Shown here in pieces: positions 23,268 through 30,744 of a DNA stretch of 54,206 nucleotides. Position 1 is the first letter of the stretch, and each line of letters opens with the position of its first letter. Origin of the DNA: Clostridia bacterium (lineage in GTDB: Bacteria > Bacillota > Clostridia > Christensenellales > Pumilibacteraceae); NCBI GenBank assembly GCA_022791055.1, contig JAAVYI010000007.1:1-54206 (forward strand), read 5' to 3'. The notes beneath the pieces are model-generated. The model saw only the letters and a program-made list of their open reading frames with translations, did no database searches and had not been told where the DNA came from. The position numbers and the translations under genes are program-made.

Positions 23268-23385
23268 TTTTGCGGTCGCCTATCCGGCGGATAAGGAAGG
23301 ACATCATTGCGTAATGTAAGCATAGGGGATCTGTAAGGAAAGAGGATATTGGTACGACAAAAGCCTCTTTTTGATTCCTTTCTTA
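23268..23385 (+). other. Structured leader segment between the two operators
   Basis: It contains CCTATCC-GGC-GGATAAGG (about 23280-23297) and an AAAGAGG...CCTCTTTTT stem-loop (about 23339-23371) that resembles a weak terminator. It matches no riboswitch I recognise. A DNA loop between the operators or attenuation are both possible. Confidence 0.45.
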
Positions 23386-23399
23386 CATTAACGATAATG
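23386..23399. promoter_or_regulatory. LacI-type operator, copy 2
   Basis: An exact second copy of CATTAACGATAATG in the same orientation, 118 bases downstream of the first and 61 bases before the GH43 start codon. Confidence 0.75.
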
Positions 23400-23460
23400 A
23401 TAATCGACGGTTAGCGTAAGCGGGGCGGTTGCAAAAAACATTTCGGAGGAGTCGGCAGTC

Positions 23461-24351
23461 ATGCGTTTTATCAAGACCAACGTCACCAATATCGGCGATC
23501 CGTTCGTCGTCACCGAAGACGACGGCTATTATATGTATGCTACATCGAGCGCGGACGGGTTCAAAGTTTTTTTCAGCGTCGATTTGCAAGATTTGCAGGA
23601 TTTAGGTTTATGCTATAAAAAGGCGGACAGCTGGGGGTTCATGGATTTTTGGGCGCCCGAAGTGGTGCGGCGCGCCGACGGCAAGTACGTCATGCACTTT
23701 ACCGCAAAGTCGCGCGCGCTCAATGCGTTGCGTACCGGCGTTGCCGTTGCGGACAACCCGAAAGGGCCGTTTATCGATACCGGCAAGCCGATGTTCGATT
23801 TCGGCTATTCGACGATCGACGCGAGCGCGTTTATCGACGACGACGGGAAATGTTATCTGTACTATGTGCGCGATTGCAGCGATAATGTCATCGACGGCGT
23901 GCATACCAGTCAGATCTACGTCGCGCCGCTGAACGCCGAGCTGACCGAACTGAGCGGCGAACCGAAGCTGCTGACGACGCCCGACTGCCCGTGGGAAACT
24001 TCGCTTTGCCCCGACTGGCAGTGGAACGAGGGGCCGTCGGTCATCAAGCGCGACGGCGTCTACTATCTGACGTATTCGGTCAACTGTTTCGACAGCCGCG
24101 AGTACAGCGTGGGCTACGCGACGGCGAAAAGTCCTTTGGGGCCGTTTGTCAAGGCGGCCGAGAATCCGGTGCTGCGGTACGTCGAAGGGGTCTATTCCGG
24201 GCCGGGACACAACAGTTTCTTTACCGACAAGAACGGTAAACTGATGAGCGCGTTTCACATTCACACCGATTACGAGCGGCCGTCGGGCGACCGCACGGCC
24301 TGTATTTGCGCCGTGACGGTTGGCGACAAGCGGCTTGCCTTCGAGGTCTAA
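23461..24351 (+). CDS. Cytoplasmic glycoside hydrolase family 43 enzyme
   Basis: A 296-residue five-bladed propeller glycosidase without signal peptide. The catalytic triad of GH43 is readable: general base Asp in IGDPF (D13), pKa modulator Asp in IDASAF (about 120) and general acid Glu in WNEGPS (about 190). FWAPEV and YYLTYS segments are also typical. Such enzymes release arabinose or xylose from short arabino- or xylo-oligosaccharides; the exact specificity is not readable. GGAGGAG lies before the ATG. It is the first gene after the operator-controlled promoter and is followed 5 bases later by the lacI gene, so enzyme and regulator are coexpressed. Confidence 0.9.
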   Translation: MRFIKTNVTNIGDPFVVTEDDGYYMYATSSADGFKVFFSVDLQDLQDLGLCYKKADSWGFMDFWAPEVVRRADGKYVMHFTAKSRALNALRTGVAVADNPKGPFIDTGKPMFDFGYSTIDASAFIDDDGKCYLYYVRDCSDNVIDGVHTSQIYVAPLNAELTELSGEPKLLTTPDCPWETSLCPDWQWNEGPSVIKRDGVYYLTYSVNCFDSREYSVGYATAKSPLGPFVKAAENPVLRYVEGVYSGPGHNSFFTDKNGKLMSAFHIHTDYERPSGDRTACICAVTVGDKRLAFEV

Positions 24352-24356
24352 AGACG

Positions 24357-25343
24357 ATGGCGAGGGTGACGATCAAGGACATCGCGCGGGAGACGGGTTT
24401 GACCGCGAACACCGTTTCCCACGCGCTACGGGACAAGGACGATATTTCCAAAGCCACCAAGAACAAGGTCAAGAAAGCCGCCGCCGCAATGGGGTATGTG
24501 CATAACGGGACGGCTGCCTCGCTTCGGAGCGGGCGCACGGGCATTGTCGGTATTGTGTACGACAATCTGCTCAATCCGTATTACTCGATCATGACGCACT
24601 ATCTCGACGAAAGTCTGACGCGCAGCGGGTACGGGTTTATTTCGTTCGAGGAAAAGAGCGGCGACAAGATCGGCATTCCGATGGTCAATCGTCTGCTACA
24701 ACGCAATGTTGACGGCATCATCAGTTTTTTAGAGCCGGACGATGCGGCCGCGCAGATATTTGCCCGATCGGTCACGGTTCCGCTTTTGGTCATCGGGCGG
24801 CACTTGCAATACGACAACATCGACTACATTTACACCGACGACCGACAGGGCGGCGCGCTTGCCGCCGAACACCTCGTTTCCCGCGGATACTCGCGCATTG
24901 CGTATATGGCCGACACTTTGGAGATCAGTTGCGCGCGCGAGCGGATCGACGGCTACCGCGCCGTAGTCAGCGCGCACGGGTTGCCCGAACTGGTGATGCT
25001 CGGGCCGGATTCCTACGAGAGCATGGTCGATAAGATGCTTGCCGAACTTCGCCCCGACGCGATCATCTGTTTTAACGACATGATGGCGTTCGAAGTGCTG
25101 TATGCGCTCGATAAGCGCGGGCGTCGGGATATTGCGGTCGTGGGATACGACAACATCCAAAACGAGTTGAAATTTCCCGGGCAGCTGACGACGGTCGGCT
25201 ATGACAAGGCGCAGATCGCCGACGTCGCCGCCGAGGTGCTGCTGTATAAGATCAACAAAAAGCGCACGAAAACGCATGTGTTCAATAAGTTGCATTCCGT
25301 CACGCTGGTCGACGGCGTAACGACGCCGCACAAACTGTATTGA
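24357..25343 (+). CDS. LacI family transcriptional regulator of the GH43 locus
   Basis: A 328-residue repressor. The N-terminal helix-turn-helix reads VTIKDIARETGLTANTVSHA (residues 4-23), followed by a hinge helix and a periplasmic-binding-like sensor domain (GIVGIVYDNLLNPYYS onward, ending VVGYDNIQ and VTTPHKLY). The palindromic CATTAACGATAATG sites upstream of the GH43 gene are the likely targets, with a pentose or oligosaccharide as inducer. The ATG lies 5 bases after the GH43 stop codon without a good ribosome binding site of its own, so translation is probably coupled. A second promoter for the transporter genes overlaps its stop codon. Confidence 0.93.
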   Translation: MARVTIKDIARETGLTANTVSHALRDKDDISKATKNKVKKAAAAMGYVHNGTAASLRSGRTGIVGIVYDNLLNPYYSIMTHYLDESLTRSGYGFISFEEKSGDKIGIPMVNRLLQRNVDGIISFLEPDDAAAQIFARSVTVPLLVIGRHLQYDNIDYIYTDDRQGGALAAEHLVSRGYSRIAYMADTLEISCARERIDGYRAVVSAHGLPELVMLGPDSYESMVDKMLAELRPDAIICFNDMMAFEVLYALDKRGRRDIAVVGYDNIQNELKFPGQLTTVGYDKAQIADVAAEVLLYKINKKRTKTHVFNKLHSVTLVDGVTTPHKLY

Positions 25344-25368
25344 TACGGATACCCCGTAGAAATAAAAT
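25340..25368 (+). promoter_or_regulatory. Probable internal promoter of the transporter genes
   Basis: TTGATA and TAAAAT with a 17-base spacer, overlapping the stop codon of lacI. No CATTAACGATAATG operator is present here. Confidence 0.5.
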
Positions 25369-25391
25369 TTCAAGATAAAGGAGAAAAGGGT

Positions 25392-27167
25392 ATGAAAGGC
25401 TGGAAAAAAGCACTTGTCGTTCTCTTGAGCGCCGTTCTTTGCTTTTCGCTGTTTACCGGCTGCGGAAGCAAAAAGAACGACATAGAGTTGGACGAAAACG
25501 GCAACATCAAGCCGAGCGGAAAGGTTTCGGAGGTCGAGTTCTGGGGCTGGGGCGATGAAGAGGAACTCCAAGTATTCAATAACTTGGTAGCGTCTTTCAA
25601 TGCCGAATACGAAGGAATTATCAAAGTCAAATATGTGCAGAAAAACAGCCAAGGCTATCAGGACGCTGTTGCGACGAACCTACTGGGAAGCCGTCCCGCC
25701 GACGTTGTATATGCCGGCGACGGTGAGTATAAGCAGTTGGTGAAAGACGGATCGTTGCTTGACTTGACGAATTTCTTGGAAGAAAGCAAGGTTCTCAAAG
25801 AAGAGGAAATGTGGGACAGCGCGATCAACCGTTACCGCTACGATCCCGATACCACGACCGACAAGAAGCCCGACGGAAGCCCTGCCAGCGTTTGGGGTAT
25901 CCCGAAGGACATCGGTCCGACCGTTCTCTACTATAACGCGACGCAGTTCAAAGCGGCGAACGTCGAGATCATCTCCGTACCTGAAGACGAGTTGGACGAG
26001 TACAATACGAAAAACGGCACCTCGTATAAGCCGCGCGGCTACTACGTACCGGGACACGCCGACAATGACATCGAGGCAAAGGCGGTATTCAACAACCGCA
26101 TTGCCATGAGTTGGGACGAGGTGCGTTACCTGTCCGAGCGCATTCAGCAAAAAGGCATTGCCGATTACGGCTACTTCACCGAGTGGTGGTTCGGCTACGG
26201 CTGGAGCGTAGGCGGCGACTGTATCGAATACGTGCCGACGGAAGACGCGCAGTATAACGGCGGCTACTGGGATTTCACCCTGGGCGACGAAACCAAAAAC
26301 TATATCGTAAAAGACGGCTACGAGGGTGAATACTCCGTGGGCGGCAACAAATACAAGACCGGCGAGATCATCGCCTGGGGCGACAAGTTGGTCGACCCGG
26401 CGGCTTCGACCAAGACGATCCGTCCGGAGATCCTTGCATCGGTGGCGAGCGGCGATTTGATCGAATTGCCGTCGCAACGCGAAGCGTTTACCGAGTTTGT
26501 GCGCCTGTCGCAAAAGAAAGACGTCGTTGTCGACGAAGTGAACGGGGAGAAACTGTACGGCTACGAAATTACGCCCAACCCGACCACCATTTCGACGGAC
26601 GGTAAAGTCGGTTACTTTACCGCAGGCAAACTGAGCATGTTGGTCGACGGCCGCTGGTCTGTCGTTAATATCCGCAGCTCGATGGCCAAAGGCGTCGAAT
26701 GGGACGTTGCGCCGCTGCCGATCTATAAGAAGTACGACGCAAACGGCGACTGTATCGCCCACGGCGTAGCAGCCGGACACAGCGGCTCGACCTCGCTTGC
26801 GATTTCCAAGAAGAGCAGAGTACCGCAAGCGGCTTGGAAGTTCGTCGAATATGTCAGCGGTGCGGCCGGTCAGGGTATTCAGGCAAAAGCAGGTTTCGCC
26901 ATTCCCAACCAGAAAGCAGTCGCGCATACGGAAGATTTCTTGCAATCCGATCAAATGCCGAAAAATGCCGTCGTCTTTATCGAGGCGGCCGAAGTACAGA
27001 CCCCGGGCGACTGGTGGTATCTGAAAGATAAGAAATGGATCGACGACTGGGCGGGCTTGCTGAACGGCGATGTCCGTAACGGTAAGAAATCGCTTTCGGA
27101 GTTCTTTGCCTCCAACGAATTTACCGGCACGTTCAATAAACTGAAAGACTATACGAAAAGGAAGTAA
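25392..27167 (+). CDS. ABC transporter substrate-binding lipoprotein (carbohydrate type)
   Basis: A 591-residue extracellular solute-binding protein. A signal peptide ends in a lipobox at Cys24 (FTGC). The mature protein begins with a Gly/Ser/acidic linker and shows EVEFWGWGDEEELQVFNNLVASFN and the usual CUT1 features (GIPKDIGPTVLYYN, GRWSVVNIRS, SGSTSLAISKKS). It is longer than the common 420-450 residues because of insertions at about 195-330. It should capture an oligosaccharide at the cell surface for the two permeases that follow. AAAGGAG precedes the ATG. Its gene order suggests xylo- or arabino-oligosaccharides. Confidence 0.9.
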   Translation: MKGWKKALVVLLSAVLCFSLFTGCGSKKNDIELDENGNIKPSGKVSEVEFWGWGDEEELQVFNNLVASFNAEYEGIIKVKYVQKNSQGYQDAVATNLLGSRPADVVYAGDGEYKQLVKDGSLLDLTNFLEESKVLKEEEMWDSAINRYRYDPDTTTDKKPDGSPASVWGIPKDIGPTVLYYNATQFKAANVEIISVPEDELDEYNTKNGTSYKPRGYYVPGHADNDIEAKAVFNNRIAMSWDEVRYLSERIQQKGIADYGYFTEWWFGYGWSVGGDCIEYVPTEDAQYNGGYWDFTLGDETKNYIVKDGYEGEYSVGGNKYKTGEIIAWGDKLVDPAASTKTIRPEILASVASGDLIELPSQREAFTEFVRLSQKKDVVVDEVNGEKLYGYEITPNPTTISTDGKVGYFTAGKLSMLVDGRWSVVNIRSSMAKGVEWDVAPLPIYKKYDANGDCIAHGVAAGHSGSTSLAISKKSRVPQAAWKFVEYVSGAAGQGIQAKAGFAIPNQKAVAHTEDFLQSDQMPKNAVVFIEAAEVQTPGDWWYLKDKKWIDDWAGLLNGDVRNGKKSLSEFFASNEFTGTFNKLKDYTKRK

Positions 27168-27172
27168 CCGCA

Positions 27173-28072
27173 ATGCAGTCGGCTTTCTATCCTCAAAAAA
27201 AGGTGAGTAAAGAAGCGGTTTACGGGACGTGCTTTGCCGGCATTCCGGTCTTGGGGTTCATTATCTTCGGATTGATCCCCATGATCGTCGCCGTCATCAT
27301 GGCGTTTACCGACGTAAAGTTCGCGCTCGAGGATTTGCAATGGGTTGGATTTGACAACTTTGCATATGCGTTGAAAGACAAGATGTTTTGGAAGTCGGTC
27401 GTCAACACATTGTATTTTGCGCTCAGTATGCCGATTTCATTGATAGTCGCGCTCATCGTATCCGTTCTTTTAAACCAAGATATTGTTTGTAAAAAGCTGT
27501 TTCGCACAATATTTTTTATTCCGTATGTCTGTTCGGTCGTTGCCGTGGCGCTCATGTGGAAATGGATATTCGACGCGAACTACGGCGTACTAAACGCCAT
27601 CATCACCAAGTGCGGCGGCGAGCCGGTGCTGTGGTTGCAAAATGCGAGTACTTTCGGAATCGCCGTCATCATCATCGGCGTTTGGACGGGGTCGGGATTT
27701 GGTATCATTCTGTATTCGGCCGCGCTCACCAAAGTCAATCCGGCCTACTACGAGGCCGCCAAGATCGACGGCGCGAATTCATGGAAATGCTTTTGGAACA
27801 TCACCATTCCGGCCATTTCTCCGACGACGTTCTATCTCGTCATCATGGGCTTGATCGGCGCGTTGCAGGAATTTGCGCGTATTCAGGTTATCAGCACGGA
27901 GGCCGGCCCGAATAACGCCGGACTGACCGTTGTGTTCTACCTGTATCGGGAAGGGTTCTCCTATCATGATATGGGTCATGCGAGCGCGGTCGCCTGGCTG
28001 TTGGCGTTGCTCATCGTGGGCATCACCGCCATTAACTTCAAACTCTCGAATAAGTGGGTGAGTTATGACTGA
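27173..28072 (+). CDS. Carbohydrate ABC transporter permease (MalF-type)
   Basis: A 299-residue inner-membrane permease with six segments. The cytoplasmic EAA loop reads EAAKIDGANSWKCFWNITIP (about residues 194-213), the contact site for the ATPase. Short cytoplasmic start MQSAFYPQKKVSKEAVYGT, typical of CUT1 permeases. It follows the binding protein by 5 bases and overlaps the next permease by 8 bases. No ATPase gene is present, so a shared MsmX-like ATPase is likely. Confidence 0.93.
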   Translation: MQSAFYPQKKVSKEAVYGTCFAGIPVLGFIIFGLIPMIVAVIMAFTDVKFALEDLQWVGFDNFAYALKDKMFWKSVVNTLYFALSMPISLIVALIVSVLLNQDIVCKKLFRTIFFIPYVCSVVAVALMWKWIFDANYGVLNAIITKCGGEPVLWLQNASTFGIAVIIIGVWTGSGFGIILYSAALTKVNPAYYEAAKIDGANSWKCFWNITIPAISPTTFYLVIMGLIGALQEFARIQVISTEAGPNNAGLTVVFYLYREGFSYHDMGHASAVAWLLALLIVGITAINFKLSNKWVSYD

Positions 28073-28961
28073 GAACGCATTGAAAACCTATAAACACGAA
28101 TCCAAGCCGAGCGCGAAAAGTATCGTAGCTAAAACCGCGATCTATTTGGGATTGATCCTCTTTGCGCTGTGGATCCTCATTCCGTTCTATATCGTCGTCA
28201 TTACCTCGTTTAAGACACGGATCGAGGCGCAAAGCCCGGAGTTTACGCTGTGGCCGAAAGACGGTTTCCACTGGGACGGCTATATAGAAGTGCTGGGATA
28301 TAAGGCCGGATACAGCTCGATACCGGTCGTGTGGCTCGGACTGCTCAACACGCTGTTAATCGTGTTACCGCCGACGGTTATCGGCCTATTCACTTCGTCG
28401 CTGGCCGCTTATGCGTTTGCAAAACTGCGCTTCAAGTCTAAAAATTTCTTGTTCAGCGTGCTGCTTGCGACGATGATGATCCCCGGTACGATCATGTTGA
28501 CGCCCAGCTATTTATTGTACGACAAGATCTACTGGACGGGGACAGCATTCCCTCTGATGATCCCCGGTATGTTCGGCGCGGCCGCCTGCGTATTCTTTAT
28601 GCGGCAGTTCTATATGGGCATACCGACCGACCTGATCGAGGCGGCCAAGCTCGACGGCATGGGCTACTTCGGCATCTTCTTTAAGATCATGGTGCCGCTT
28701 AGTGTTCCTGCGTTACTGGCGCAAGGCATCTTGGGCTTTATCGGCGGCTACAACGACTACTTCGGCCCGTATCTGTACTTGACCGATCCGACGATGTATA
28801 CCTTGCAGATCGCGCTCAATTCGTTCCAAGGCACCTATGCCAGTAAATGGCCGACGATGATGGCCGGCGCAGTCTGTGCGCTTATTCCGACGCTACTTAT
28901 CTACATTCTGGCGCAAAAATACTTTATCCAAGGTATCGCAACAGCCGGCATGAAATTGTAA
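28065..28961 (+). CDS. Carbohydrate ABC transporter permease (MalG-type)
   Basis: A 298-residue permease with six membrane segments. The EAA loop is EAAKLDGMGYFGIFFKIMVP (about residues 192-211). It starts inside the end of the preceding permease gene (8-base overlap), which fits coupled translation of the heterodimer. The segment LIPFYIVVITSFKT after the first helix is typical. It imports the oligosaccharide delivered by the lipoprotein encoded two genes upstream. Confidence 0.93.
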   Translation: MTENALKTYKHESKPSAKSIVAKTAIYLGLILFALWILIPFYIVVITSFKTRIEAQSPEFTLWPKDGFHWDGYIEVLGYKAGYSSIPVVWLGLLNTLLIVLPPTVIGLFTSSLAAYAFAKLRFKSKNFLFSVLLATMMIPGTIMLTPSYLLYDKIYWTGTAFPLMIPGMFGAAACVFFMRQFYMGIPTDLIEAAKLDGMGYFGIFFKIMVPLSVPALLAQGILGFIGGYNDYFGPYLYLTDPTMYTLQIALNSFQGTYASKWPTMMAGAVCALIPTLLIYILAQKYFIQGIATAGMKL

Positions 28962-29029
28962 CGGGAAGAAAAACAATTTTGTATCTACAACAGCGATATG
29001 ATAGAAATATTAGAAAAAGGAGGAGTAAT

Positions 29030-30733
29030 ATGAAAAAAATTATTGCTACTGTTTTGGGCGTTATCCTCAGCCTGTGCCTGCTGGTCGGCTGCGGAGAAAA
29101 AGTCGAGTTTTCGTACTACGACACGTTCAGCAATGCGGATCAGGAATTTAACAAAAACCTGTTCTACCGCAACGATTTGACGACGTATACGGCCGATCCG
29201 TCGGTCATCTACGTCACCGAGGGCGAAGAGGCCGGTTGGTTCTATATGTACGGAACCTCCGACCAGATTGGCGCCAGCGGCTACCAAACCTGGCGCAGCA
29301 AGAATCTGACCGACTGGGAGTGCATGGGCGTAGCCTTTAACCCGGACGGAGAAGACTGGTGCCGTGAAAATCTGTGGGCGCCCGAAGTCATCTTCGATGA
29401 GAGCGACCACACCTATTATATGTTCTTCAATGCGTCCAACCGCATCGGTGTGTCCGACGGAAGCGCGACCCGGAAAACACAGTCGATCGGCATGGCGTAT
29501 GCGTCCGACCCGCGCGGGCCGTTCACCATGTGGACGGGCGAAGTGCCGGCCGGTACGTATGCCGACGGCACGAGCTACGAAGCCTATACGGTAACGCGTA
29601 AGACGCCGCTCGTAGACTTTACCAAAATGCCCAAAAACCATCCGTTGTACGACGGCGTGATTAAGGTCATCGACGCCAGTCCGTTTATCGACGAGAACGG
29701 CGACAAGTATCTGTTCTTCTGCCACGATTTGGGCGGCGGCGGAACGTCGCACTACAATACCAGTACGATCTGGGGCATGAAGATGATCGACTGGCACACG
29801 CCCGACTATTCGACGGTTGCCAAACTGACGGAAACCGGCAAGACCAAGGTCACGGGCGGAGACGATATTCGCGAGGGCAATGTCAACGAAGCGCCGTTTA
29901 TGATCAAGAATAACGGCAAATACTATCTGACATTCTCGGTGTACTCGTATACCGATAAACTGTATCAAGTTCGGCAAGCGATCGCCGATTCGCCGCTCGG
30001 CGAGTATACCAAAGTCGCTTTGCAAGACGGCGGTACGGTGATCGCGGCAGAGGCGCAAAGCGACTTTATGTCGGGTACCGGCCACCATTCGTTCATCAAA
30101 GCCGGCGACGAAAACTTCATCATGTACCACGCCCACGTAGACCGCACGACGGGCGGCGGACAGCGCGCCATTGCGGCCGACCGCTATACGTTCGTCAACA
30201 ACGGCACGCAGGACGTTATTCAGGCCAACGGCCCGACGTACAGCTTGCAGCCGTTGCCGACGGTTGTCAGCGGATACCGCAACGTCGCGGACAAAGCGAA
30301 TATTACGGCGACTAACGCCGCAGAAGGCAGCGACGTAAGCGCGTTGAACGACGGTATTTTCAAGTCGCTCGACATTGCTCCGACGCCCGAATTTGTGATG
30401 GGAAGCGGCACGTCGACGATCACGCTGACGTTTGACGAAGCGGTGACGGCGCGCGCCATCATGATCTATAACAGCTATTTTTACGATACCGCATTCGTGC
30501 AGATCGCGCGGGTCGAAATCGACTACGTGAACGGGAAGAAAACCGAGACGGCAGTTATCGACAACCTCAAGTTCGACTGGGATAATCTCGTCAAGTCCGA
30601 ATATCTGAGCATCGGCACGGCGGCCATTGCCGAGTTCTATGAAATGCAGATCAACAAGATCACCATCACCGTCAACTGCCCGCAGGGCGCCGACAACGTG
30701 GCGATCAACGAGATCGTTGTGTTGGGTAAATAA
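29030..30733 (+). CDS. Surface GH43 lipoprotein with C-terminal beta-sandwich domain
   Basis: A 567-residue lipoprotein: signal peptide with lipobox LVGC (Cys21), GH43 propeller (about residues 50-410) and a C-terminal discoidin/CBM-like sandwich (about 420-567, with NAAEGSDVSALNDGIF and ITLTFDEAVTARAIMIYNS). Catalytic residues are Asp in TADPS (D56), Asp in IDASPF (about 214) and Glu in NVNEAPF (about 287). AAAGGAGGAG precedes the ATG. It should trim arabino- or xylo-glycans at the cell surface before import; specificity is inferred from context only. It forms part of the transporter operon. Confidence 0.9.
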   Translation: MKKIIATVLGVILSLCLLVGCGEKVEFSYYDTFSNADQEFNKNLFYRNDLTTYTADPSVIYVTEGEEAGWFYMYGTSDQIGASGYQTWRSKNLTDWECMGVAFNPDGEDWCRENLWAPEVIFDESDHTYYMFFNASNRIGVSDGSATRKTQSIGMAYASDPRGPFTMWTGEVPAGTYADGTSYEAYTVTRKTPLVDFTKMPKNHPLYDGVIKVIDASPFIDENGDKYLFFCHDLGGGGTSHYNTSTIWGMKMIDWHTPDYSTVAKLTETGKTKVTGGDDIREGNVNEAPFMIKNNGKYYLTFSVYSYTDKLYQVRQAIADSPLGEYTKVALQDGGTVIAAEAQSDFMSGTGHHSFIKAGDENFIMYHAHVDRTTGGGQRAIAADRYTFVNNGTQDVIQANGPTYSLQPLPTVVSGYRNVADKANITATNAAEGSDVSALNDGIFKSLDIAPTPEFVMGSGTSTITLTFDEAVTARAIMIYNSYFYDTAFVQIARVEIDYVNGKKTETAVIDNLKFDWDNLVKSEYLSIGTAAIAEFYEMQINKITITVNCPQGADNVAINEIVVLGK

Positions 30734-30744
30734 GGAGGGGAACG

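Noticed and set aside
23268..23385. A known riboswitch class in the GH43 leader
   Set aside because: No conserved core of a class I recognise could be found; the two operators explain regulation more simply.
28847..29029. A 61-residue N-terminal extension of the GH43 lipoprotein
   Set aside because: The extension overlaps the permease gene in another frame; the ATG at 29030 has AGGAGG and starts a perfect lipoprotein signal peptide.
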